Shown piece after piece: positions 20,301 to 28,312 of a stretch of DNA of 64,000 nt (the stretch's first letter is position 1; the number at the start of each line of letters is the position of its first letter). The notes beneath the pieces are model-generated. The model had not been told where the DNA came from. It made no database searches and was given only the letters and a program-made list of their open reading frames with translations. The position numbers and the translations under genes are program-made. The stretch is from Sinotaia quadrata (taxonomy: Eukaryota > Mollusca > Gastropoda > Architaenioglossa > Viviparidae): assembly GCA_028829895.1 (NCBI GenBank), contig CM054184.1:27601701-27665700 (forward strand), in the 5' to 3' direction.

Positions 20301-22122
20301 GAAGTTGGTTTTGTTCGTCGAGTGCAAAGGTCATTGTTTATTATGACGTCTTGACTCGCTTCACTCTTTGTGAGACCAGGGTGTGGTATCACCTCTGCTT
20401 CTGGCACAGATGTCTCATGATCTTCTACTACGATAGTGGCTATTAAGTTAGTCAGTCTCTCATGATACTCTTTTAATAGATTTGCGTGAAAGACTTTTTC
20501 TTTGGTTCCAAGATGTATTTGAAAATTACAACAGCTTAGTTTTTCTAGCACTTGGTATGGTTCCTGCCATGCTACCTCGAGTTTGTTATGATGTATAGGG
20601 AGTAATAACAGTACTAAAGAACATACATCAAGGGTAGTTTCCTTGGTGCATTTGTTGTACAGTTTCGCTTGTCTCGTTTCGACATCCGCATATTGTCGGC
20701 TGCGATCTGAGAACTGAGATCGATCTTATTGGCTAGGTCAATCACATGTGGATAGGTGCTTTTCACCTTATCAGACAGTTTGTCCTTAGTCCAGTATTGG
20801 TGCAGGACACTCATGGGTCCTCACACTGTTCATCCATATAGCAGTTCAAATGGCGAAAAGAGTGATGAATCTTGGGGTACCTCCCTAAGAGAAAATAGTA
20901 CAGCGGGAAGGTATTTATTCCGCTCTCTCGGTTTTTCAATGCAAAGTTTTTTCAGTGACCTTGTGAGTACCATTCAAGCATTCAACAAGCCCATTGCATT
21001 GATGGTGGAAGGGGGTGGTGGTTAACTGTTTAACTCATATGAGTTTTTTCACCTCCTTCATCAACTCGCTTACATACCGCATCTGTGAAAATCCCAACAA
21101 TAATTGAAATATTGTGGGTTTGAATATTACTTATTTTTGTGTACTTCCTTTGTTTAATGCTGCAACCTCAACTTTCATCTAATGTCCACTTCCTCACTGC
21201 TATCACAGTCATGTCCACTTCCTCACTGCTGTCACAGTCATGTCCACTTCCTCACTGCTGTCACAGTCATGTCCACTTCATCACTGCTGTCACAGTCATG
21301 TCCACTTCATCACTGCTGTCACAGTCATGTCCACTTCATCACTGCTGTCACAGTCATGTCCACTTCCTCACTGCTGTCACAGTCATGTCCGCTTCATCAT
21401 TTCTGTCACAGTCATGTCCACTTCATCAATACTATCACAGTCATGTCCACTTCATCACTACTGTCACAGTCATGTCCACTTTCTCACTGCTGTCACAGTC
21501 ATGTCCATTTCATCACTACTGTCACAGTCATGTCCACTTTCTCACTACTGTCACAGTCATGTCCACTTCATCACTGCTGTCACATTCATGTCCACTTCAT
21601 CACTGCTGTCAAAGTCTTGTCCACTTCGTCACTGCTGTCAAAGTCTTGTCCACTTCATCACTGCTGTCAAAGTCTTGTCCACTTCATCACTGCTGTCACA
21701 GTCATGTCCACTTATTTTCTCTTAGTCACAATTAAACGATTGTAATATTCTGAAATATTTGAAAAGATCACACAAGAATGACGCTTTTGCTGAGGTATTT
21801 ATAATGATGGCATAATTAAACATAATCACGATGTCAAAAGACTCACCAAGGCGGTCAAATATCTGCCAGTGGATCCTCGCATGCTGTTCTGATTCCAGAC
21901 AATTACAGAGAAAGCATTTCCTACAAGTCCTAATATTATAAAGATGGGGGCCACTACAGATGATGTGGCCCAGTGCATCTGCTTGGCAGTCGAGATCATC
22001 GCCTGCATGCCATGCTCCATGTTTCCATGGGTGTGGTCGTGATTGTCATCCCCACCAATGACATCATGATTAGGCCAGGTGGTAGGCTGAAGTCCGAGGA
22101 TGATAGATGCGGAAGATGTCAT
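7177..22122 (-). CDS. Class A peptide-type G protein-coupled receptor, complete spliced gene
   Basis: Joining six exons (21847-22122, 18738-18950, 11103-11195, 9971-10135, 7918-8091, 7177-7392) gives 378 residues, all introns phase 0 with GT-AG borders. TM1 holds GN (68-69), TM2 LAIAD (D96), TM3 ends in DRF (151-153) instead of DRY, the end of TM4 reads NLPHFW (186-191), TM5 has P235, TM7 has NSSTNFLLY (327-335) in place of NPxxY, then a basic helix 8. N-glycosylation sequon at N202 in the second extracellular loop. The NLPxFW and NSSxNF signatures resemble FMRFamide-like peptide receptors. Odd points: threonine at the 3.25 position and no cysteine in loop 2 before TM5, so the usual disulfide is missing, and no CWxP in TM6. 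It should act at the plasma membrane; the ligand cannot be told from sequence. Confidence 0.85.
7387..7514 (-). repeat. 64-bp tandem duplication of a splice acceptor
   Basis: Two copies (7387-7450 and 7451-7514) of the last 58 intron bases plus six exon bases. The upstream copy keeps an intact pyrimidine tract and ...GACAACAG/TTTGAC. Use of that copy would read into TGA after six codons, removing TM7. Confidence 0.9.
7519..7917 (-). other. Receptor intron 5 with a 70-75 bp duplication
   Basis: Apart from a tandem pair near 7775-7890 (GCGCTTAATAATTAATATCA and the following ATTCTGAGAAATTGGTTGAT block) I see nothing here. Confidence 0.7.
7918..8091 (-). CDS. Receptor exon 5: third intracellular loop and TM6
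   Basis: 58 codons, residues 250-307. The acceptor is TTACATACAG/ATCAGC and the donor CCTGAACAG/GTGAGT. A basic loop (many K, R, S) is followed by a hydrophobic TM6 with IGFQCI where CWxP is expected. Confidence 0.88.
8092..8740 (-). other. Receptor intron 4, unique part
   Basis: AT-rich, no coding signal. Only a short hairpin, ATGTCCT...AGGACAT, near 8381-8410. Confidence 0.5.
8741..9950 (-). repeat. Degenerate 25-29 bp satellite in receptor intron 4
   Basis: About 1.2 kb of drifting units built on AAGACTGACGTCAAGATACA GAC. Sequence changes gradually along the array, with AAGATTGAAAATCACAAAGA units at the right end. Several units hold a perfect TGACGTCA (about 8868-9003). Confidence 0.9.
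9971..10135 (-). CDS. Receptor exon 4: extracellular loop 2 and TM5
   Basis: 55 codons, residues 195-249. Acceptor TTCAACAG/GTAAAT, donor ATTGGCAAG/GTAACT. Contains the N-N-T sequon and a long acidic loop without cysteine before TM5. TM5 has VPWF with the conserved proline. Confidence 0.88.
10385..10740 (-). repeat. 64-bp minisatellite in receptor intron 3
   Basis: Units contain AAACACAATGAATCTTACGC then TAGATCGCACAGTCGCCCCA. Three full copies, then shortened copies keeping only the AATCTTACGCTA part. Confidence 0.9.
10741..11102 (-). repeat. Diverged repeat of CTTGCTAGGACACACAG type, rest unique
   Basis: Three loose copies around 10860-10975 contain AAAATAAA and TTGCTAGGACAC. The remainder of intron 3 is unique. 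Confidence 0.7.
11103..11195 (-). CDS. Receptor exon 3: TM4
   Basis: 31 codons, residues 164-194. Acceptor TTTCTATTTCAG/GAATTC, donor TCATTTCAG/GTGAGA. Encodes the end of intracellular loop 2 (EFCNEKRA) and TM4 ending NLPHFW, the sequence most like FMRFamide-type receptors. Its 5' edge is part of the 63-bp repeat. Confidence 0.88.
11173..11575 (-). repeat. 63-bp repeat copying the exon 3 acceptor and exon start
   Basis: Period exactly 63 (GCACGCTTTT at 11173, 11236, 11299, 11362, 11425, 11488, and a degenerate one at 11551). Each unit holds the first 23 bases of exon 3, the CAG acceptor with its pyrimidine tract, and about 40 intron bases. Read in the receptor frame the unit is 21 codons without a stop. 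Confidence 0.95.
11735..11990 (-). repeat. 44-bp minisatellite, 6 copies, with decayed flank
   Basis: Unit AAGGCTATCTTTAAGTCCCT plus TACACACAAAAACACACAAGG. Weaker related units (AGTCTTTTACACAC) continue to about 12180. Confidence 0.94.
12177..12357 (-). pseudogene. LINE (non-LTR retrotransposon) C-terminal fragment
   Basis: A stop-free minus-strand frame of about 58 codons begins IDVAVPSDRN, passes KEREKIE and RLWNVKAEVIPIVIGAL, and ends GLEGYLSKLP. This resembles the C-terminal tail found after the reverse transcriptase in several invertebrate LINE families (IDIAVP...VIPVVIGALG...L). Upstream the frame is closed by stops, so only a 3' scrap remains, on the same strand as the receptor gene. 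Confidence 0.6.
12358..13200 (-). other. Receptor intron 2, unique AT-rich section
   Basis: No coding or repeat structure that I can support. Confidence 0.5.
13203..13695 (-). repeat. 60-bp minisatellite, about 8 copies
   Basis: Unit contains TACTAGAATTAGACTGCCTA and AAGATCCTTTACCCTTCTCA. The first six copies are nearly identical and aligned at exactly 60 bases; the last two have a short deletion. Confidence 0.96.
13711..15375 (-). repeat. Higher-order satellite, 53/60-bp monomers in 233-bp units
   Basis: About 29 monomers with ATTGAGATCTCTTACCCACA and GGTGTACAAAATATACTAGA. Monomers of 60, 60, 60 and 53 bases form a 233-bp unit repeated at 14020, 14253, 14599, 14832 and 15065, with a two-monomer (113-bp) interruption at 14486. 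On the gene's strand every monomer carries GGGTAAGAG or GGGTAAGTG, a good donor-like match. Frames of 72-83 codons here are periodic artefacts. Confidence 0.97.
15376..16112 (-). other. Receptor intron 2, decayed array edge then unique sequence
   Basis: Weak copies of the CACAAGGC...TATAAAATAT unit run to about 15600. The rest is AT-rich with nothing recognisable. Confidence 0.6.
16113..16166. repeat. (GT)27 microsatellite
   Basis: Uninterrupted GT run. Confidence 0.98.
16280..16835 (-). repeat. Two small degenerate repeat clusters
   Basis: Three 32-36 bp copies of TTCTACAAGTGATTATCTTC near 16288-16385, then from about 16570 diverged units of GACTGTGCAGGGTAGTGTG. Confidence 0.75.
16836..17328 (-). 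other. Receptor intron 2, unique section
   Basis: No supported gene. The minus frame at 17084-17200 has no splice or homology support. Confidence 0.5.
17329..17382. repeat. (TAG)n/(TGG)n trinucleotide repeat
   Basis: AGT repeats followed by a short GGT run. Confidence 0.97.
17570..18085 (-). repeat. 20-22 bp minisatellite, about 23 copies
   Basis: Unit GTGATTGGTCACAAACTGA with T/G variants. Sub-blocks such as the GTTGTGATTGGTCAGAAACT stretch recur near 17703 and 17948, indicating later block duplication. Confidence 0.94.
18230..18390 (-). repeat. Degenerate 22-bp repeat
   Basis: Loose copies of TATTCCTGCATAGTTAGT. Confidence 0.75.
18391..18737 (-). other. Receptor intron 2, unique end next to exon 2 donor
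   Basis: AT-rich, no repeat. Ends at the donor GGCCAAG/GTCAGT. Confidence 0.5.
18738..18950 (-). CDS. Receptor exon 2: TM2 and TM3
   Basis: 71 codons, residues 93-163. Acceptor TTTATTTTCCAG/GCAATC. Encodes AIADSGVLIW of TM2 (D96), a loop with MIEPDVNNN, and TM3 ending VTVDRFFMV. The residue 25 before R152 is threonine, where the family usually has the disulfide cysteine. A retrotransposon fragment ends about 24 bases upstream of this acceptor. Confidence 0.88.
18974..19405 (-). pseudogene. RNase H remnant of the Gmr1-like element
   Basis: Fragments in two or more frames match gypsy RNase H: a TDAS-like region, GAILMQITDGEIHPIAYASR-like sequence, a YSTSEKECLAIVWG region, then KFQAYLYGKRFTIQTDHQPL and QYRFQMQVIKGTSN. 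It is cut where an ALSR motif would normally follow. Confidence 0.8.
19406..20340 (-). pseudogene. Reverse transcriptase remnant of the Gmr1-like element
   Basis: N-terminal part NQLRNLVEQYAPIFSDKPGC and VRMKPYTLLYA, then GVIEKTDSPYSTHIVLVQKK, FSKLDLVRGYRQL, FSTPEGQFQWNVIPFGI and FMNDVLI where an active element has (Y/F)xDD. The thumb/connection reads LGHTVGHGLLWPEA and YYWKFIPNFSMIAAPLTELT. The catalytic aspartate pair is altered to ND and there are in-frame stops. Confidence 0.82.
20430..21110 (-). pseudogene. Integrase C-terminal remnant upstream of RT
   Basis: Contains MRYVSELMKEVKKL, TTPFHHQCNGLVECLNGTHK, then multiple stops, VLHQYWTKDKLSDKVKST, and GPY/F-like sequence ending in FHANLLKEYHERL. 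The first two catalytic acidic residues are beyond the truncation. Confidence 0.78.
21180..21715 (-). repeat. 29-bp minisatellite, about 18 copies
   Basis: Unit CATGTCCACTTCATCACTGC TGTCACAGT; a variant block has AAAGTCTTG in place of ACAGTCATG near 21610-21690. All three plus-strand frames stay open, so the Ser/His/Cys-rich frames are artefacts. Confidence 0.97.
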
Positions 22123-22143
22123 TGGGCAAAAAACAGAGGTCGT
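21847..22143 (-). CDS. Receptor exon 1: start codon, N-terminus and TM1
   Basis: Start ATG at 22120-22122; 92 codons. The extracellular N-terminus has a His/Asp/Met-rich stretch (DDNHDHTHGNMEHGMQAM) before TM1 (FIILGLVGNAFSVIV). Donor ACCGCCTTG/GTGAGT. The likely acceptor is GGTACAG/ACGACC, giving a 21-base non-coding lead. An in-frame TAG lies 5' of it, supporting this ATG. No clear signal peptide. Confidence 0.85.
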
Positions 22144-22510
22144 CTGTACCTAAATATGTACACTGTGAAGGCTTTCAACCTACTGACCTGTAACATGTAT
22201 TATTGTTACTATCAAGTGAACAATATTAATCCGTTTGTATGACCAATACATTGCAGGTGCATTTAGGATGTGTATGTGAGTACGTGTGATTGTATTGTGA
22301 GTGCGCGCGTGTGTAAAATGTACATTTCAATGTGTATATAGACTGCGTGTACTTGTGTTGTGCGTGCGCGTGCGTGCGTGCGTGAAATTTCAATGTATAA
22401 ATAGACTGCGTTTTGCTCATGTTGAGCGCATAGTTATGTACAGATTTTTATGGTTTGGTATATATCTATGACAACATAGAAAGAGTGTCATTGTGATGAG
22501 CCTAATGCGT
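22144..22510 (-). repeat. Intron with loose ~90-bp duplication and GTGCG-rich runs
   Basis: GTGTGTAAAATGTACATTTC- and GCGTGAAATTTCAATG-type blocks near 22260-22430 are diverged copies. Rest unique. Confidence 0.65.
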
Positions 22511-22635
22511 ATGATTACTGTGCGTGATCTGTGTACTGATGTGCGTGATGCGTGTACTGATGTGCGTGATGTGTGTACTGATGTGCGTGATGTGTGTACT
22601 GATGTGCGTGATGCGTGTACTGATGTGCGTGTGTA
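22511..22635 (-). repeat. 22-bp minisatellite, 5 copies
   Basis: Unit TGATGTGCGTGATGCGTGTAC. Confidence 0.93.
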
Positions 22636-22679
22636 AATGGTGAATACAATGGCGGAGAGATCTGCAAGAGAACTGTAAA

Positions 22680-22915
22680 TTTCTTTAGATGTACACAATA
22701 TGTCTGAGTATGAGAACTAGACGTACACAATATGTCTGAGTACGAGAACTAGACGTACACAATATGTCTGAGTACGAGAACTAGACGTACACAATATGTC
22801 TGAGTACGAGAACTAGACGTACACAATATGTCTGAGTACGAGAACTAGACGTACACAATATGTCTGAGTACGAGAACTAGACGTACACAATATGTCTGAG
22901 TATGAAATCTAGACT
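22680..22915 (-). repeat. 33-bp minisatellite, 7 copies
   Basis: Unit GTACACAATATGTCTGAGTA CGAGAACTAGAC; nearly perfect. Confidence 0.96.
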
Positions 22916-22939
22916 GAAACTTAAATCTATATGAGTATG

Positions 22940-23110
22940 AGCCGGACGTGCAAAATAGATGATAATAAATATTTTAAACTACACTTGTAAAGACACATAT
23001 TGCCATAATAATAATAATAATAAATATTATTAAACTACACTTGTAAAGACATATATTGCCATAATAATAAATATTGTTAAACTACACTTGTAAAGACATA
23101 TATTGCCATT
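22940..23110 (-). repeat. Three copies of an AT-rich unit with (ATA)n
   Basis: AACTACACTTGTAAAGACAT then ATATTGCCATAATAATAA, with differing ATA counts. Confidence 0.9.
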
Positions 23111-23830
23111 AAGCCCACTTATCCACAGTCAGAATGTGCCACAAGACAAATCCACTACATTCACAATTAGCTAGGCTACAGAATTTATAGTGCATTAGTA
23201 GGTAAATGAATCTCTTAACACGTATTACCACTACATGTGTGATTGTGATAAAATTCACCAAAACCTGTTCATTCTTCCAATAAACATAAAATTAAAATAT
23301 TTCATGGAAATGTTGATTTAACGTATCAGTTATCTTTAAATGGATAAATACGACTAGTTTTATTTATAGATAAATCGTTAGGATGAGATTGACCCGACAC
23401 AAAAAAACGTAAAAATTTTAAAATAACCTAAAACTCGAGTAATTTACCAAAGCAACATGCTTTGTTCTAAACAAAATAAACCCCGATCCCAAATAAAACT
23501 AAAACCCTGTATCCCGATAAGAGACTGATCCCTCTGAAATAAATGACACCCCTTTAAGTTTTAAAGCGCCAATCTGCGAGAACTACCGCCACTCTCAGTG
23601 TGAAATGACTGTTTGAATGAATTGTTTGTTATTGTTATTATGTTTGCTTGCTCGTCGTGAACACATCACCGATACTACTGTTGGAACAGAAGCAAACTGA
23701 ATTATAGCAAGAAAAGGGGAGATGAGAGTGGGAGATGGGAGTGGGAGATATGGGTGGGAGATATCAGTTCGCACATAAAGGTACTATTTGGTGGAAATTA
23801 CTATTTCTAATGACTAAAATAAGCCTGTCT
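23111..23830 (-). other. Receptor 5' intron, unique section
   Basis: No coding or repeat signal apart from a short GGGAGATGGGAGTGGGAGAT run near 23720-23765. Confidence 0.5.
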
Positions 23831-23839
23831 GAGATTGTA

Positions 23840-24085
23840 GTATTGTGTTTGTGAGTGTGTATAAATGCTTGTCGCAACGTGTGTGAAGAGTGTGAGGATA
23901 GTGCATGTGTTTAAGTGTGTAGTATCGTGTTTGTGGATAGTGAGTGTCTATACGTGTTTGTAGTATCGTGTTTGTGAATAGTGTGTGTCTATACGTGTTT
24001 GTAGTATCGTGTTTGTGGATAGTGTTTCTCTATATGTGTTTGTAGTATCGTTCGTGGAAAGTGTGTATATGTTTATAATACCTTG
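23840..24085 (-). repeat. Degenerate repeat of about 52 bp
   Basis: Copies of TTTGTAGTATCGTGTTTGTG with GATAGTGTGTGTCTATACGT. Confidence 0.88.
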
Positions 24086-24199
24086 TTTTTGAGCGTGTGT
24101 GTTCCTGACAATTCAATGTATACATCTAGTAGACCTACCAACACAGAAATCCGACACCCGCTGTACATATTATATTTTTTCAAAGAAATAACCTCTTAC

Positions 24200-24500
24200 C
24201 TGAAACAGGGATTTAATTTCTCGCCAGTTGCTGCCTCGGAATGAGCGAGTCGCCACTCTTCAAAGTCTTACGAGGAGCGCTTCCAGTGCAAGCCGATTTC
24301 GTGCTGGAGTTGGGTGAGGTGGAGACAGAAAAGGATGGGAGGGTGTTCGTCAACTTATTTATTACGGCGTTAACCCCCGTCCACTCTCTAGTTCCTGTTG
24401 AGATTTGTCCGATTGGCCAAGACTACATCCGTCAGTCTTTGTCGTTAAAGTGGATCAGTATCCTGCACGTGATGACAGGCCACGCTCGTCACTTTTAAGT
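24200..24500 (-). other. Probable receptor 5' UTR exon
   Basis: On the minus strand the sequence ends in CCCTGTTTCAG/GTAAGAGG, an excellent donor at 24199/24200, and the region is less AT-rich than its surroundings. It has no ATG near the donor, so I read it as untranslated. The upstream limit (about 24500) is a guess, as no clear promoter is visible. The plus-strand frame across it is a shadow. Confidence 0.5.
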
Positions 24501-24639
24501 GGCTCTTACTTTGTCAGTGAGAGCTATACAAAAAGAAAATCTAGGCTTTCGTAGATCTGAAATAAGGTTTGAAGATAATAAATGTAATTATTTCAACTTA
24601 CTTACCAATGTATGACTTCGAATTGAAATATATTAAATT

Positions 24640-24745
24640 CTGAGGTCTAAAATACTGACAACAAAAAAGAAAAATCACAACACACAAAGTACAAACGTCT
24701 AAAATACTGACAACAAAAAAGAAAATCACAACACACAAAGTACAA
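24640..24745. repeat. 56-bp tandem pair
   Basis: Two copies of TCTAAAATACTGACAACAAA followed by AAAATCACAACACACAAAGT. Confidence 0.92.
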
Positions 24746-24879
24746 ATTCATCTAAAAATTACATATATCTCACGGATTTCAACCTCGTGTAAAAATCAGA
24801 ATATATCCCACAGTACAAACCCAGTAGAAATCATACTAAACAAAATCACAAAATAGACCTATCCCACACGTTACAAACT

Positions 24880-25365
24880 TCTCAAAAATCGCAATGTATC
24901 CCATACGTTACAAAATCGTCAAAAATCGCGATGTATCCCACACGTTACAAAATCGTCAAAAAATCGCAATGTATCCCACACGTTACAAAATCGTCAAAAA
25001 TCGCAATGTATCCCACACGTTACAAAATCGTCAAAAATCGCAATGTATCCCACACGTTACAAACTCGTCAAAAATCGCAATGTATCCCACACGTTACAAA
25101 CTCGTCAAAAATCGCAATGTATCCCACACGTTACAAACTCGTCAAAAATCGCAATGTATCCCACACGTTACAACCTCGTCAAAAATCGCAATGTATCCCA
25201 CACGATACAAACTCGTCAAAAATCGCAATGTATCCCACACGATACAAACTCGTCAAAAATCGCAATGTATCCCATTCGTTACAAACTCGTCAAAAATCGC
25301 AATGTATCCCATTCGTTACAAACTCGTCTAAAAAGCACAATATATCTCACACAGTGCAAACTCGT
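24880..25365. repeat. 36-37 bp minisatellite, about 13 copies
   Basis: Unit AAAAATCGCAATGTATCCCA CACGTTACAAACTCGTC. Diverged copies extend left to about 24780. The basic protein frames are artefacts. Confidence 0.97.
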
Positions 25366-26624
25366 CTCCTAATATTGATCAGTACTGACGCCTTCACTGT
25401 CCGCGTTCATGAATTCGAGCGTGAAAATCAACGATACTAGTCCGAGGGCGGGAAACATTACTTCTGAGGATATAACCCGATTAGACAGAAAGGGCAAATT
25501 TGTCAGGGGCCCCTGATCGCCGGGACCCTTGTGCATTGCATAACTTGCACAATCCATCGCTATGTCACTAACCACCCACCCACCCCCAATCTCCGAGGGA
25601 AAAAAATCACTCTTTAATCCTGCCATATTAAGTTGTATGCAAAACTAAAAATATTTCTTTCACAGACACTGGCATTGTTGTTTGACTTTCTTTGGAAAGT
25701 AAGTTTTGGATAGCCAATTATTTTTTCTCAAAAAACGTAACAATTAAATTAAATGATAATTGCATGGCACTACAAAAATGGATTTTAAAATAATATTGGC
25801 TGTAAAATTCTACACCCGATTTTTCGAATAGGCCGATACGATTATTTTTGCTTTTCTTCTCCTTAATTGTTTTCTTTCTTTTTGCTTAATATATAATATT
25901 CTAAATTCAGCCTATCCTACGATTCAAGCAAAGATAACTCCTGTACAGCTTACTTTTCTAGAGAGAATGCGCAATTTGCACTTGAAACTAATGACTGACA
26001 CAGGCCCCATGACAATGTCGCGTGTTGACAGCAAAGAATGGTTGCAGTTTTTTTTTTTAAATGCATGGCTTACGTCATAGATCTTTATCTCTCAAGCCTA
26101 AAACTTAGTTCGAAATGGATCGCATAAATAAGTATTGTATAAATTTAATAGAAGGTTCAAAGTCTTTGATACATTCTAGCTCCAGAAGTTTCGGATATTA
26201 CCTCACTGAAATGGATGTCAGGCGCAATTTCTATATCCTCTGTTGCGTTTGTTTAGTTTTAGAATGAGTTTTTTGTTAATTATTATTCATTGTTTATGTC
26301 TGAGTTCAACGAAAACAATGAGAATACAATTTGAGTGACATGTGATTTTCTAAATTTCGATAGTCTACACGATATAATAAATGTATAAGTTCAGCCAGTT
26401 GTTCTAAATTACTACCTGAGATTTCAAATAAAATATATAAGATGAAATATATAAATAAAACGAATTCACCTTCAGCAGTCTGCACAAGAGTTCGTCCACG
26501 AACAGTTACAAGGGGCTCGCAGGTTGACCTACAAAAATACATCTGTCTGAATCGGGTCCTAAATGTGTACTCTTTAGAAGATAAGGTTGGAGCTCACAAA
26601 GTCCCGAATTCACATCGAACAATG
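25366..26624. other. Unique intergenic stretch
   Basis: A GC-richer patch at about 25440-25590 contains GGGGCCCCTGATCGCCGGGA and may be an old repeat. No exon is supported. The rest is AT-rich. Confidence 0.5.
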
Positions 26625-27005
26625 GAAGGCACACACTTCCACAAACGCACAGGCACACAACACTTCGACAAACACACTGTACACAATACTTCCACAAATA
26701 CACAGGCACACAACATCCACAAACACACAGGCAAACAACATCCACAAACACACAGGCAAACAACATCCACAAATACACAGGCACACAACATCCACAAACA
26801 CATAGGCACATAACACCTCCACAAACACACAGGCACACAACATCCACAAACACACGGACACACAACACTTCCACAAACACACAACAATTCCACAAACACC
26901 ACAGGCACACAACACTTCCACAAACACACAGGCACACAACACTTCCACAAACATACAGACATAAGAACACTTCCACAAACATACAGACACAGAACACTTC
27001 ACACT
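26625..27005. repeat. 22-bp minisatellite, about 16 copies
   Basis: Unit ACATCCACAAACACACAGGC, with CTTCC variants. Opposite-strand frames rich in Cys/Val are artefacts. Confidence 0.95.
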
Positions 27006-27235
27006 TCCACAGGCGCACAGTGACAAATAGCGCTTCCTTGAAAGAAGATAAATTAACTGAATTCAAGGTCTCCTCGGCTAAATGAAGATCAGATAAAATC
27101 GATGAATGATAAAGGGCCTCTCTGGCAAAATAAAACATAGAGATCGGTACAGCTCTAGGTATCAGGCATTGCACTCTGAAGCGGACTTAAGGTTGCAACA
27201 ATGATATTCTGTTAGCTCTGCCAAAATGTAATTGA

Positions 27236-27550
27236 GACCATACCCCAATAATAACCACACATCCCAATAATCACTACCTACCCTAATAGTAACTACATAC
27301 CCCAATAATAACTACACTCCCCAATAATAACTACACTCCCCAATAATAACTACACTCCCCAATAATAACTACATACCCCAATAATAACTACACTTCTCAA
27401 TAATAACTACACTCCCCAATAATAACTACACTCCCCAATAATAACTACACTCCCCAATAATAACTACACTCCTCAGTAATAACTACATACCCCAATAATA
27501 ACTTAATATCCCAATTAAAAATAACAACACATCCCAATAATAACTACATT
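27236..27550. repeat. 19-20 bp minisatellite, about 15 copies
   Basis: Unit CCCCAATAATAACTACACT. Confidence 0.96.
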
Positions 27551-27654
27551 CTACTAAATTGGAGACGAGGTGGTGGTGAACTGTGCACGTTAATATCATG
27601 AAAGAAATTGCGAAAAATATTTTCTAATTATCAAATATCGGACATGGTCAAAAA

Positions 27655-27925
27655 TACGCATACTTACAATATCACCAAAGTCAAAAATATTGTCTTTTAC
27701 TTCGGACAGTCAAAAACAAGCGTACTTACAATATCACCAAAGTCAAAAATATTGTCTTTTACTTCGGACAGTCAAAAACAAGCGTACTTACAATATCACC
27801 AAAGTCAAAAATATTGTCTTTTACTTCGGACAGTCAAAAACAAGCGTACTTACAATATCACCAAAGTCAAAAATATTGTCTTTTACTTCGGACAGTCAAA
27901 AACAAGCGTACTTACAATACTGCCC
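27655..27925. repeat. 62-bp minisatellite, about 4.3 copies
   Basis: TACTTACAATATCACCAAAG recurs at 27661, 27723 and so on, nearly identical. Confidence 0.96.
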
Positions 27926-28215
27926 TTCACCACAGGCAAGAGCAAACCAGCGACTTAATCAAAGTGAATTTTGGCGGGGATAGAGCATTTTAATCAAGAT
28001 TTGCTACCCCAAGTCCTTTCAGTGACACTAACACTATAGGAAATAGTCAGTTTGTGGTTTTTCAGAGTTAGTCCTCGGCCTGCCATAAAATAATTCTGCA
28101 CCACCGGAGCGTGAGGAAGAGCAAACAGATGGCAACCGTTTCGGCACCCAACAAACTTTAAAACCCAAACTTACAATCCTTGATAAATACAAAGTTAATA
28201 GCGGTATTGTGAACA
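27926..28215. other. Unique stretch
   Basis: Less AT-rich around 28070-28140; no supported exon. Confidence 0.4.
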
Positions 28216-28312
28216 AGTAAATATGCCCCTCCCTATTTTTAATTTTAATTGTTAAGTTGCTAAATTGTCAGAGTGACCCGACCTTGGGCACTCCTTATGG
28301 CTTTATTTTGAA
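28216..28312 (+). repeat. Dispersed repeat, copy 1 (inverse of 60956-61060)
   Basis: AAGTTGCTAAATTGTCAGAG and CACTCCTTATGGCTTTATTT match, in reverse complement, the interior of the foldback-like element at 60719-61330. Confidence 0.8.

Larger units (their letters stand above)
18974..21110 (-). mobile_element. Decayed Gmr1-like Ty3/gypsy retrotransposon
   Basis: Minus-strand order is integrase end, GPY/F region, reverse transcriptase, RNase H. Integrase: TTPFHHQCNGLVE (~21020-20980), then a KDKLSDKVKSTYPHVIDL segment. GPY/F-like: LEKLSCCNFQIHLG and HANLLKEY (~20550-20450). RT and RNase H follow. This integrase-first order is that of the Gmr1 group, not of ordinary Ty3/gypsy. Several stops and frameshifts, a 5' truncation near 21110, no LTRs and an abrupt stop after the RNase H motif IKGTSN make it inactive. 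It lies in receptor intron 1, same strand. Confidence 0.85.

Noticed and set aside
20756..21025. Plus-strand 89-codon frame
   Set aside because: Antisense shadow of the integrase remnant.
21139..21745. Three 160-198 codon Ser/His/Cys frames
   Set aside because: 29-bp minisatellite read in all frames.
24241..24498. Plus-strand 85-codon frame
   Set aside because: It lies opposite the probable 5' UTR exon, with no homology I recognise.
24880..25365. Regular 37-bp repeats, CRISPR-like period
   Set aside because: Head-to-tail copies without spacers or cas genes.
25369..25626. Minus-strand 85-codon frame with a hydrophobic segment
   Set aside because: No splice sites, family resemblance or gene context.
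26506..27174. Cys/Val-rich frames up to 222 codons
   Set aside because: 22-bp minisatellite periodicity.
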